From contig DAOTXW010000077.1 of NCBI GenBank assembly GCA_034435035.1, forward strand, positions 1-10,587: a stretch of 10,587 bases of DNA, in the 5' to 3' direction. The position numbers were made by a program, and so were the translations under genes. Every line of letters begins with the position of its first letter. The stretch's first letter is position 1. This DNA comes from JAHEME01 sp034435035. GTDB lineage: Bacteria; Chloroflexota; Anaerolineae; Aggregatilineales; UBA3940. A model generated the notes under the pieces. It did not search any database. It had not been told where the DNA came from and saw only the letters and a program-made list of their open reading frames with translations. Positions 1 to 6,877 of the stretch are shown here, piece by piece.

Positions 1-2082
1 TTCGCTGAAGACGACCAGGGCGGGGGCGCTGACCTCGACGCGGGCGCGGATGCGGTCGGGGCGGTACTCCAGCCACTGCGCGGAATAGGTGAAGTCCTGC
101 GGCGGGGGCTCGGCGGGCAGGGGCGGCGGGCCGACATGCGGGTGGGACTGGACAACGACGCGGGCGAAGGGGTCGAAGTCGGCCTGGCCCGCCACCCGCG
201 CAGCTTCGGCGTCATCGCCCACCGTCACCGCGGCGGGGGCAGCCAGGATGCGCGGCCAGTTGGTCGTGTACTGGTAGAGGTAGGCGCCGTCGGCATGCGT
301 GACCTCGATCAGGCGGGGGTCGGTGAGGGGGGCGCTGCTGACGCGGAAGCCGGCGGCGAAGAGCTGGGCGCCGCGTCCGCCGTCCTCCATGCCCAGGTCA
401 GCGGCGCGGGCCACGGCGGCCAGATGCGCCCCATTGGGCCGGTACAGCACGCTGGGAACCCGATAGGCGGGCGTGGCGCGCGCCCCCTGCGCCAGGCGCA
501 CCTGCGCGGGGTCGATCTCCAGCCGGGCCAGCGGGTGTTCCGTGGTCACCAGCCGCCCGACGGACAGCGGGGACGCCACCGCGGCGGCGAAGATGAGCAG
601 GTCGGCGGCGATCAGGGCGGCGGCCAGCGGGCCGCGGCTCGCCGGGCGGGCCTCCGGCAGGGTCCGCAGCAGCGCCAGCGCCCCCAGCGACAGGCTCGCC
701 AGCCGGATCAGGCTCCCCAGCGTCGAGGCAGTGAACCAGCCGGCATCGACGTAGGCCAGCGTTCCGCGGGCCAGCAGGGCGGCGGTGAGAGCCGGGCCGC
801 GCACGATCCACAGGGCGGCGGCGGCCAGGCTCAGCGCGGCCAGCGCCCCGGCCGCCCAGTCCAGCGGGCGGGGGACGCCTGCGCGCGCGTCCAGGCGGCG
901 CAGCAGCGCCTCCAGCCCCAGGCCGCTCAGCGCGGCGACTGCGAAGACCCACAGGTACAGGAAGCGGCCCGGAAGGCGGATGGTGGGGATCAGCGTGTGC
1001 AGGGCGGCCTGCAGGGGCGATCCGTCCCAGGCCAGCGCCAGCCCCAGCGCGGCCAGCGCCGCGAAGGTCAGGGCCGCCGGATGACGCTCGCGGCGCGGGG
1101 CCAGGACCGCGCCGATCGCCAGCAGCAGGGGGATCAGCCCGGCGTAGGGCGAAAGCTCCCACAGCCCGCCAAAATGCTGCGTCAGCGAGGTGGCGGGGTC
1201 GAACCACAGCAGGGGCAGGATCAGCGTCGGCAGGTGGATGGGCTGAAACGACCCGGCCGCCGCCACCCGCGGATCGAGGCCGGCGGCCCGCTCGATCAGC
1301 GGGAACCACTCCAGGGCGGGCAGGACCTGGACGGCGGCCAGCCCGAGCGCCAGCGCGGCGGCCAGCGCGGCCCGCCCCAGCCCGCCCGCCAGATCCCGCC
1401 AGCGCCGGGCGGCGATCTGCCGGGCGGCGAAGGCGGCGGTGAAGACGGCGGGGATCAGCGCCAGCACGATCAGGATGACGAAATGCCCGCTGAGCGCCAT
1501 CAGCGCACCGATGGTGCCCGCCAGCAGCACTGCCCCCGGCGCGGGGCGCTCCAGCAGCCGGCGCAGCGGCAGCAGCAGCCAGGCGGGCCAGGTCAGCGCG
1601 AACAGCATCGCCACGTGACCGGCCAGGAAGCGCGGGATGATCGCGCCGGAGAGCATCAGGCTGATGGCCCCGGCCAGCGCGGCGGCGCGGCGGGCTGCCA
1701 GGTCGCGCAGCAGGGCGAACATCCCCAGCCCGGCCAGCCACACGTGCAGCACCCCCGCCGTGTTCAGGTACGCCTGCACCGGCAGGCCGCGCAGCAGCCA
1801 GCGCAGCAGCACGGCGGGGGGATACAGCACCGCCCGCCCGTGGATCGCCAGCATCGGCTCGCCGGCGGCATGGTACGGGTTCCACAGCGGGAGCGATCCC
1901 GCCGCCTGCACGGCCCGCAGGGCGACCTCGAACGGGTACACGTTGTCGATGGCGCCTTTGAACACGAGCCTCCCCGGGATCAGCAGCCCATCGGCGAAGG
2001 GCAGGATGGCCAGCGCCAGCAGGATCAGCGCGCACAGGGCATCGGCGCGGTCGAGGCGGGGGCCGGCGGGCGCGGCAGTCAT
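1..2082 (-). CDS. YfhO-like polytopic membrane protein (C-terminus cut by window edge)
   Basis: Reading the minus strand from the ATG at 2082 gives 694 codons without a stop down to base 1, so the C-terminus lies outside the window. I recognise a YfhO/GT-C-like membrane protein, a family linked to glycosylation or transport of lipid-linked sugars in cell-envelope polymers; the exact substrate is unknown. Seen: a hydrophobic first helix (about 15-35), the extracytoplasmic-loop motif LWNPYHAAGEP around N68-P69-Y70, many further hydrophobic helices to about residue 530, RLPGRF at 369-374 before another helix, then a soluble domain. The last visible residues, LVVFSE (689-694), match the place where YfhO proteins continue into a YYPGW-like motif. 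The start lies 4 bases after the stop of the site-2 protease gene, so the two are probably co-transcribed; no convincing Shine-Dalgarno precedes it. Family assignment is fairly secure, function is not. Confidence 0.82.
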   Translation of the reverse strand, partial: MTAAPAGPRLDRADALCALILLALAILPFADGLLIPGRLVFKGAIDNVYPFEVALRAVQAAGSLPLWNPYHAAGEPMLAIHGRAVLYPPAVLLRWLLRGLPVQAYLNTAGVLHVWLAGLGMFALLRDLAARRAAALAGAISLMLSGAIIPRFLAGHVAMLFALTWPAWLLLPLRRLLERPAPGAVLLAGTIGALMALSGHFVILIVLALIPAVFTAAFAARQIAARRWRDLAGGLGRAALAAALALGLAAVQVLPALEWFPLIERAAGLDPRVAAAGSFQPIHLPTLILPLLWFDPATSLTQHFGGLWELSPYAGLIPLLLAIGAVLAPRRERHPAALTFAALAALGLALAWDGSPLQAALHTLIPTIRLPGRFLYLWVFAVAALSGLGLEALLRRLDARAGVPRPLDWAAGALAALSLAAAALWIVRGPALTAALLARGTLAYVDAGWFTASTLGSLIRLASLSLGALALLRTLPEARPASRGPLAAALIAADLLIFAAAVASPLSVGRLVTTEHPLARLEIDPAQVRLAQGARATPAYRVPSVLYRPNGAHLAAVARAADLGMEDGGRGAQLFAAGFRVSSAPLTDPRLIEVTHADGAYLYQYTTNWPRILAAPAAVTVGDDAEAARVAGQADFDPFARVVVQSHPHVGPPPLPAEPPPQDFTYSAQWLEYRPDRIRARVEVSAPALVVFSE

Positions 2083-2086
2083 GCGG

Positions 2087-2761
2087 TCACCAGCCCAGCA
2101 GGGCGAGGCTGATGGCGCGGACCAGCGGCAGGATGCTGGCGCGGAACCAGGGGATCGGCATCGCCAGCAGCGCGACCAGCGCCGCGCCCAGCGCCGCGGT
2201 GGTCGGCCCGGCCAGCCGCTGCCAGACATAAAGTCCCTCCAGCGGCAGGGCGTGATAGATCAGCCAGTAGCCATCCAGGGGGTGCAGGGGCAGCGCGTTG
2301 AGCAGGGCGACGGCCAGATTCATGCGCACCAGCACAGTCAGGATGGCGGCGGGGGCCGGCAGCGTGTTGACGGGCAGCTGAGGCGGAGCGTCCAGAGCCT
2401 CCAGCCCGGCCAGCCCGGTCAGCACCAGCAGGATGTTGGCCAGCGGCCCGGCCAGAGTGGCCAGCGGCCCGCCGACCGCGTCGGGCAGGCGCATGCGGTC
2501 GGGCCGGAAGTGCGTCGGGCGGCTCCAGCCGACGCCGATCAGGACGGCGGCGATGCTGCCGATGTGCTCCAGGTGGCGGCGCGGGTCGAGCGAGAGGCGG
2601 CCTTCGCGCCGGGGGGTGTCATCGCCCAGCGCCAGCGCGGCCAGCCCGTGGCCCAGCTCGTGAGCGGTGAAGGCGATCAGCATGACGATATAGCGCGTCA
2701 GGAACAGCGCCCAGGGGAAGCGGGTGAGGGCGGCGGTCAGGGCTTCGAGCATGGGGGCCAT
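2087..2761 (-). CDS. Site-2 protease family (M50) membrane metalloprotease, minimal form
   Basis: A 224-residue membrane protein of the M50 (site-2 protease) family, zinc peptidases that cut substrates within the membrane. The zinc-binding HELGH motif is at residues 34-38 within the first hydrophobic helix, AGPLAN is at 104-109, and the second metal-site motif NALPLHPLDG (155-164, with Asp163 as the expected third ligand) sits in a late helix. There is no PDZ domain, so this is the small membrane-core type whose natural substrates are mostly unknown. All catalytic residues are present, so it should be active. It precedes the YfhO-like gene by 4 bases. The annotated ATG at 2761 overlaps a TATAAT box; the in-frame ATG at 2752 (codon 4), seven bases beyond that box, may be the real start of a leaderless mRNA, giving 221 residues. 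Confidence 0.9.
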   Translation of the reverse strand: MAPMLEALTAALTRFPWALFLTRYIVMLIAFTAHELGHGLAALALGDDTPRREGRLSLDPRRHLEHIGSIAAVLIGVGWSRPTHFRPDRMRLPDAVGGPLATLAGPLANILLVLTGLAGLEALDAPPQLPVNTLPAPAAILTVLVRMNLAVALLNALPLHPLDGYWLIYHALPLEGLYVWQRLAGPTTAALGAALVALLAMPIPWFRASILPLVRAISLALLGW

Positions 2762-2788
2762 TATACCGGGGCCGGTGGAGGGGGAAAA
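2760..2788 (-). promoter_or_regulatory. Candidate promoter of the M50/YfhO-like unit (leaderless start)
   Basis: On the minus strand a perfect TATAAT lies at 2765-2760, overlapping the first two bases of the ATG at 2761. Seven bases after it comes the in-frame ATG at 2752-2750, the normal distance from a -10 box to a transcription start. A weak -35 (TTTTCC, 2788-2783) is 17 bases upstream. No Shine-Dalgarno is visible, which fits leaderless translation from 2752. The -35 is poor, so this is tentative. Confidence 0.4.
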
Positions 2789-2817
2789 GGGGGGCGGGAG
2801 CGCGCTGACCGGGTCTG

Positions 2818-2846
2818 TTGCCTGAATCGGCGGGGCGTGCTATACT
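2818..2846 (+). promoter_or_regulatory. Promoter of tRNA-Arg
   Basis: TTGCCT (2818-2823), a 17-base spacer and TATACT (2841-2846) form a sigma-70-type promoter, with TG one base before the -10 (extended -10). Transcription would start near 2853, just before the mature tRNA 5' end at 2857. Confidence 0.65.
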
Positions 2847-2856
2847 GATCAGCGCG

Positions 2857-2929
2857 GCGCCAGTAGCTCAATGGACAGAGCATCTGCCTACGGAGCAGGA
2901 GGTTCCAGGTTCGAGTCCTGGCTGGCGCA
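2857..2929 (+). tRNA. tRNA-Arg (anticodon ACG)
   Basis: A complete 73-base cloverleaf. The acceptor stem 2857-2863 pairs perfectly with 2922-2928, and the discriminator is A2929. The D stem is 2866-2869 with 2878-2881. The anticodon stem is 2883-2887 with 2895-2899 (one T-G pair) and has the loop CTACGGA. The T stem is 2905-2909 with 2917-2921 around TTCGAGT. The anticodon is ACG at 2890-2892, so this is tRNA-Arg reading CGN codons, with A34 normally deaminated to inosine. The 3' CCA is not encoded (the genome reads CAC after the discriminator). It has its own promoter and terminator. Confidence 0.97.
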
Positions 2930-2934
2930 CACCG

Positions 2935-2960
2935 GCCCCTCACGCGAGGGGCTTTGCGTT
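2935..2960 (+). terminator. Rho-independent terminator after tRNA-Arg
   Basis: GCCCCTC (2935-2941) and GAGGGGC (2946-2952) form a perfect 7-bp stem with the loop ACGC, followed by TTTGCGTT. It begins 6 bases after the tRNA. The T-run is short, as expected in a GC-rich genome. Confidence 0.75.
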
Positions 2961-2967
2961 CTCCGGA

Positions 2968-2996
2968 TTGCCCGCCCGTCGATCCTGTGCTACTGT
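2968..2996 (+). promoter_or_regulatory. Candidate promoter of the propeller-protein genes
   Basis: TTGCCC (2968-2973), a 17-base spacer and TACTGT (2991-2996) with TG one base before the -10. The layout copies the tRNA promoter 150 bases upstream. The -10 is a weaker match. A start near 3004 would leave only a few bases before the leader ORF at 3007 and would exclude the GGAGG at 2997-3001 from the RNA, so either this promoter or that ribosome-binding site is probably not used as read here. Confidence 0.35.
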
Positions 2997-3006
2997 GGAG
3001 GCCATC

Positions 3007-3039
3007 ATGAGCCTGCACACCACCCCGGCAACGGCCTGA
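3007..3039 (+). CDS. Ten-residue leader ORF (MSLHTTPATA)
   Basis: A tiny ORF, ATG at 3007 to TGA at 3037-3039, preceded by GTGGAGG with GGAGG at 2997-3001, about 5 bases before the ATG. That is the best Shine-Dalgarno in the region. The next gene starts at 3043, only 3 bases after this stop, and has no ribosome-binding site of its own. This suggests translational coupling: ribosomes finishing the leader restart at 3043. The peptide has no run of one amino acid that would mark a classical attenuator. It could simply be chance. Confidence 0.4.
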   Translation: MSLHTTPATA

Positions 3040-3042
3040 CCC

Positions 3043-4893
3043 ATGTCCGATGAACTGCTGGACGGGCGCGATCTGCGCCACCGCCGCCCGGGCGCCGATG
3101 CCCCCCCGGAAGGCATGCCGCTGTCCGAGGCGGCAGCGCGCGCTCAGGGTGAAACCGGCCCGCCGGAGGCCCTGCCGGTCGAGGAGCCGCCGCCGGAAAG
3201 CGGCCTGCCCGCGCCCTCGCCGGAGGATTCGCAGAGCGGCCTGCCTTACGTCGTGCTGGAGCCGCCCCCGGAAGCCGACGATTTTGCCCCGCCCCCGCCC
3301 GAACCCGCGCCCGCCGAGCCGGCGCCGGAACCTGAACCCGCGCCCGCCGAGCCGGCGCCGGAACCTGAACCCGCGCCCGCTGAATCCGCACCCCCGCCTC
3401 CGCCCGAACCGGCGCTGGAACCTGAACCCGCGCCCGCTGAATCCGCGCCCCCGCCTCCGCCCGAACCGGCGCCCGCCGAGCAGCCCCTGATGCGCCTGCC
3501 GCGCATCCGGCTGGACGAGGAGCCGGCGGAGGCCGCGCCGCCGGAGCCGGCGGACTTCGTGCCTCACCTGCACACGCCCACCTCGGCCCTGCCGCCGGTG
3601 ACGGTCGCGCCGCGGCCCGCTGACGCCTCGACCGCGCAGATGGCGGCGCTGGGCTACGAAAGCGCCGAGGGCGAGCTGATCGACGACCTGGAGCGCGTGC
3701 TGGAGATCGGCGAGCAGCTGGCCGGCCCGCCGGAGCCCGCCGAAGCCGGCTGGCAGGTCAGCCGCCCGCGGATCGAGGAGCCGCCGACGCAGCCCACCAC
3801 CGCCATCTACGCGGCGATCCGCGCCAGCCGCCGCCGCCTGCTGCCGCTGCTGATCGCCGCCGCCGTGCTGGCCGCCGTGATCTTCGTGCCGGCGGCGCTG
3901 CGGCGGTCGGGCGGGCTCAAGCCGCCGCGCCTGATCACGCCCACCGCCGCGGGGACGGCCCCCGCCGCCGGGGAGGCGGCCAGCCCGGCGGCCCCGACAC
4001 CCACCGCCGGGCCGCGCTACGCGCAGGGGCGCATCGCCTACGCCTCCAGCCGCGACGGCGACTTTGACCTTTACGTGCTGGATATGACCACCGGCGGCGA
4101 GCTGGCCGTGACGCGCAACAGCACCGCCGACCGCTACCCCGCCTGGTCGCCGGATGGGACGCGGCTGGTCTACGCCACCACCCATGCCGGCGGCGATGAC
4201 GACCTGGCGGTGATCGACGCGCGGGGCGGCGAGCCGATCCCGCTGACGGCCGGCGAGGCGATGGATCACAGCCCCACGTGGTCGCCGGATGGGACGCGGA
4301 TCGTGTTCTCCCGCGAGGACGCCGCCGGCAGCCGCCTGATGGTCGTGGAAACCGCCTGCCTGTCGCCCGGCGCGCCCGCCGCCTGCGAGCTGACCGTCCG
4401 GCCGCTGACCGGCGAAGGCTACTTTCTCGATCCGGCGTGGTCGCCGGACGGGGCGCAGATCGCGCTGGCCGGGTCGGACAGCCCCGGCCTGCCGCTGGGG
4501 CTGGCGCTGATCGCGCCCGATGGCTCCGGCGCGCTGGCGCTGCCCGGCACGCAGACCTCGGACTTCGCGCCCGCGTGGTCGCCGGATGGGACGCAGATCG
4601 CGTTCGTGTCCTACTTCGCCGGCAACGATGATCTGTGGCTGATGGCTGCCGACGGCTCCGGGCTGGCGCAGATCACCACTGACAGCGCCATCGATGCGCA
4701 TCCGGCCTGGTCGCCGGACGGGCGCTACCTGGTCTTTGCCTCCGACCGCGGCGATCCGGCGGATTTCAACCTGTACCTGATGCCGGTGCGCTGCGCCCGG
4801 CCCGGCGCAGCCCCCGCCCCGGCCTGCGAGGCAGAGGCCCGGCGGCTGACTGCCGACTCCGCCGACGATCTGGATCCGGCATGGGCGCCATGA
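3043..4893 (+). CDS. Membrane-anchored PD40/TolB-like six-bladed beta-propeller protein with Pro/Glu-rich N-terminus
   Basis: A 616-residue protein in three parts. Residues 1-260 are acidic and proline-rich, probably disordered, and carry tandem repeats at 87-144. A single transmembrane helix at about 266-286 follows RASRRR. A propeller fills about 315-616. The propeller has five WSPDG motifs (Trp at 368, 413, 466, 512, 556), and the chain ends in PAWAP (Trp614), an incomplete sixth copy. The N-terminal strand beginning GRIAYASS completes the last blade, giving six closed blades. The arginines before the helix suggest the N-terminus is cytoplasmic and the propeller is outside. Its only four cysteines form two closely spaced pairs in loops, which fits disulfides outside the cell. 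PD40/TolB-type propellers usually bind proteins or other ligands; no enzymatic motif is visible and the partner is unknown. It overlaps the next gene by ATGA. Confidence 0.85.
   Translation: MSDELLDGRDLRHRRPGADAPPEGMPLSEAAARAQGETGPPEALPVEEPPPESGLPAPSPEDSQSGLPYVVLEPPPEADDFAPPPPEPAPAEPAPEPEPAPAEPAPEPEPAPAESAPPPPPEPALEPEPAPAESAPPPPPEPAPAEQPLMRLPRIRLDEEPAEAAPPEPADFVPHLHTPTSALPPVTVAPRPADASTAQMAALGYESAEGELIDDLERVLEIGEQLAGPPEPAEAGWQVSRPRIEEPPTQPTTAIYAAIRASRRRLLPLLIAAAVLAAVIFVPAALRRSGGLKPPRLITPTAAGTAPAAGEAASPAAPTPTAGPRYAQGRIAYASSRDGDFDLYVLDMTTGGELAVTRNSTADRYPAWSPDGTRLVYATTHAGGDDDLAVIDARGGEPIPLTAGEAMDHSPTWSPDGTRIVFSREDAAGSRLMVVETACLSPGAPAACELTVRPLTGEGYFLDPAWSPDGAQIALAGSDSPGLPLGLALIAPDGSGALALPGTQTSDFAPAWSPDGTQIAFVSYFAGNDDLWLMAADGSGLAQITTDSAIDAHPAWSPDGRYLVFASDRGDPADFNLYLMPVRCARPGAAPAPACEAEARRLTADSADDLDPAWAP
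3301..3474 (+). repeat. Tandem in-frame repeats coding Glu-Pro-Ala-rich units
   Basis: The array has four units: a partial 27-base unit (3301-3327), a 33-base unit (3328-3360, EPEPAPAEPAP) and two 57-base units (3361-3417 and 3418-3474, EPEPAPAESAPPPPPEPA plus L or P). The two 57-base copies differ at only 3 bases, including at silent positions, which points to recent duplication. All unit lengths are multiples of three, so copy-number changes keep the frame. The array lies in the presumed cytoplasmic part of the propeller protein. Confidence 0.9.
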
Positions 4894-5933
4894 ACCGCAT
4901 CCCCTCCGGCGGCGCGTTCAGCGCCTCTCTGCGCCGGAATCGACCGGGCCGCGGCTGGCTGCTGGTGCTGATCGGCGGCGCGCTGCTGCTGGCCGCCCGG
5001 CAGCAGCCGCCCGTCGGGACGATCGTCTACACCAGCAGCGAGCCGGGCGACTTCGATCTGTATCTGATCAGCGCCAGCGGCGACCCGCTGGGCCGGCTGA
5101 CGGAATCCCCCGGCGGCGACTTTGAGCCGGACTGGTCGCCGGATGGGCAGCGGCTGGTCTTCACCAGCGAGCGCGACGGCGATGGCGAGGTCTACCTGAT
5201 GTCCCGCGACGGCTCCGGGCCGGTCAACCTGACCCGCGACCCCGGCGACGACGGCGGCCCGGCCTGGTCGCCCGCGTGCATCGAACCCGACCCCGGCTGC
5301 ACGGAGCGCATCGCCTTCCATTCCAACCGCGACGGCGACTACGACCTGTATGTGCAGGAGCTGCCCGACGCGGACGGCCCCGGGGCGGGGCGGCTGCTGC
5401 GGCTCACCGACGACCCCGCCGATCAGCGCTGGCCGGCCTGGTCGCCTGACGGCGAGCAGCTGGTCTTCATGCAGCAGACCGAGGATTACTTCTGGGACAT
5501 CTTCGTGCTGGAGATCCGCACCGGGCAGGTTCGGCGCTACACCGACACGCCGGACATCGATGATGTGCTGCCGGCCTGGTCGCCGGACGGGCGCACCATC
5601 GCCTGGGTGTCCGGGCAGACGGGCTGGTTCCGCATCTGGCTGATGGACGCGGCCTGCGATCCGGCCTGCGGCGCGAACGCCCGCCTGCTGCTGCCCGACG
5701 CGGAGGGGCCGGACGCCGCCTCTGAGGACGACGTGCACGAGTTCGACCCGGCGTGGTCGCCGGACGGGGGGTGGATCGCATTCACCAGCTACCGGGATCC
5801 GGCCTCGGAGGACCCGAACCAGCAGATCCAGTTCGACTATGAGATCTTCATCGTCCGGCTGGACGGGCGCGACCTGACGCAGCTGACGTTCAACGACGGC
5901 ATCGACGAGTTCACGCCGGCCTGGGGCCCGTGA
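4890..5933 (+). CDS. Second membrane-anchored PD40/TolB-like six-bladed beta-propeller protein
   Basis: A paralogue of the gene just upstream. I place the start at the ATG at 4890, which overlaps the upstream stop as ATGA and gives 347 residues; an ATG at 4881 would add three residues. A basic N-terminus (RRNRPGRG) precedes a short hydrophobic stretch at about 22-36 that acts as a membrane anchor or uncleaved signal, so the propeller is probably outside the cytoplasm. Propeller motifs have Trp at 82, 126, 184, 230 and 289. The second reads WSPAC rather than WSPDG, and the chain ends at PAWGP (Trp345). As in the neighbour, the first strand (GTIVYTSS) closes the sixth blade. Repeated RDGDxDLY-type turns are visible. 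Its only four cysteines form two close pairs. It lacks the long proline-rich N-terminus. Its function is unknown; the tight coupling suggests the two proteins work together. Confidence 0.85.
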   Translation: MNRIPSGGAFSASLRRNRPGRGWLLVLIGGALLLAARQQPPVGTIVYTSSEPGDFDLYLISASGDPLGRLTESPGGDFEPDWSPDGQRLVFTSERDGDGEVYLMSRDGSGPVNLTRDPGDDGGPAWSPACIEPDPGCTERIAFHSNRDGDYDLYVQELPDADGPGAGRLLRLTDDPADQRWPAWSPDGEQLVFMQQTEDYFWDIFVLEIRTGQVRRYTDTPDIDDVLPAWSPDGRTIAWVSGQTGWFRIWLMDAACDPACGANARLLLPDAEGPDAASEDDVHEFDPAWSPDGGWIAFTSYRDPASEDPNQQIQFDYEIFIVRLDGRDLTQLTFNDGIDEFTPAWGP

Positions 5934-5986
5934 GGGCACGCCGGGCGGCCCGCATCCTTCCTTCCACCTGAGAGGCGCCACCTGCC

Positions 5987-6832
5987 ATGCCCCCTTCTGC
6001 CGATCTGATCGCGGCCCTGTACGGTCTGGGCGCCTCCGCCACCTGGGGCGCCGCCGATTTCTGCGGCGGGCTGGCCGCGCGGCGCGCCAGCGTCTTCGGC
6101 GTGGTGCTGGGCGCGCCGCCCGTCGGCGTGCTGGCCCTGCTGGCCCTGGCGCTGGGCTCCGGCGAGGCGCTGCCGGGCCGGGCCGACCTGCTGTGGGGGC
6201 TGGGGGCGGGCGCCGCCGGGTCGGTGGGGCTGGCGGCCCTGTACCGCGCCCTGTCGATCGGGCAGATGGGCGTCGTCGCGCCCACGGTGGCGCTGATCAG
6301 CGGGGTGATCCCGGTGCTGGTGGGCGTCGCGCTGGAGGGGCTGCCGCGCCCGCTGCAGATCGCCGGGTTCGCGCTGGCGCTGGTCGCCATCGTGCTGATC
6401 GCCCGCCCGCAGGGGGTGGACGGCCCGCCGCGCGGCCTGGGCATGGCGGCGCTCTCCGGGCTGGGGATCAGCGGCTTCTACATCCTGCTGGATCGGATCG
6501 GCGAGGGCGCGCTGTTCTGGCCGCTGGCCGCCTCGCGCCTGTCGTCGCTCTCGGTGATGGCGCTGGCGGTGCTGATCAGCCGGCAGCGGGCCGTGCCGGC
6601 GCGATCGGTGCTGCTGCCGGTGTCGCTGGCCGGCGGCCTGGACGTGATCGGCAATGTGTGCTTCAAGCTGGCGGTGCAGATCGGGCGGCTGGACAGCGGC
6701 ACGGTGCTGTCCTCGCTGTACCCGGTGACGACGCTGCTGCTGGCCCGCCTGATCCTGGACGAGCGCATCCGGGGGCTGCAGGCCATCGGGGCGGCGCTGG
6801 CGCTGGCGGCGATCGTGCTGATCGCGCTGTGA
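5987..6832 (+). CDS. DMT superfamily transporter (two EamA domains)
   Basis: A 281-residue, almost wholly hydrophobic protein with the usual length and about ten predicted helices of EamA (DMT superfamily) exporters. It consists of two repeated halves, about 10-140 and 150-281. The first half carries ALYRALSIGQMGVVAPTVAL (84-103). The second ends in the typical LYPVTTLLLARLILDER segment (244-260), followed by the final helix. These carriers move amino acids, nucleotide precursors or other metabolites across the inner membrane; the substrate cannot be read from the sequence. The ATG at 5987 follows GAGAGG (5970-5975) by 11 bases, which is rather far. The gene starts 53 bases after the second propeller gene, so co-transcription is possible but a functional link is not shown. 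A long hairpin follows its stop. Confidence 0.9.
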   Translation: MPPSADLIAALYGLGASATWGAADFCGGLAARRASVFGVVLGAPPVGVLALLALALGSGEALPGRADLLWGLGAGAAGSVGLAALYRALSIGQMGVVAPTVALISGVIPVLVGVALEGLPRPLQIAGFALALVAIVLIARPQGVDGPPRGLGMAALSGLGISGFYILLDRIGEGALFWPLAASRLSSLSVMALAVLISRQRAVPARSVLLPVSLAGGLDVIGNVCFKLAVQIGRLDSGTVLSSLYPVTTLLLARLILDERIRGLQAIGAALALAAIVLIAL

Positions 6833-6869
6833 GGGCCGGGGAAGGGGCGGCGCTGCCCCTTCCCGGCCC
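6833..6869. terminator. Long hairpin between convergent genes (candidate bidirectional terminator)
   Basis: The arms 6833-6848 and 6855-6869 pair over 15 bases with one bulged G and a 6-base loop (6849-6854). It starts directly after the transporter stop and ends 8 bases before the stop of the convergent lipoprotein gene. Neither side has a T-run, so it may act as a transcript end barrier or need Rho. Confidence 0.5.
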
Positions 6870-6877
6870 GGCGGCGG

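Noticed and set aside
398..2035. 545-codon minus-strand frame
   Set aside because: It is an Arg/Ala/Gly/Pro-rich alternative frame of the same strand as the YfhO-like gene, with no membrane helices or motifs.
136..2112. 658-codon open frame on the plus strand
   Set aside because: Its product is Gln/Arg/Gly/Pro-rich low-complexity without domains. It lies opposite the YfhO-like gene, whose minus-strand frame shows clear helices and motifs; long antisense frames are expected at this GC content.
3301..3474. CRISPR-like array
   Set aside because: The units are contiguous with no unique spacers, and they code an in-frame Glu/Pro repeat.
3246..3506. Gly/Ala/Ser repeat protein on the minus strand
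   Set aside because: A by-product of the proline-rich repeats on the plus strand; no start signal.
2761..4701. 646-codon minus-strand frame
   Set aside because: It runs antisense through the tRNA-Arg gene and the first propeller gene and has an Arg/Gly-rich product; the plus-strand propeller motifs are unmistakable.
4725..5981. 418-codon minus-strand frame
   Set aside because: Antisense to the second propeller gene; repeated PVRRP-type segments are the mirror of the WSPDG codons.
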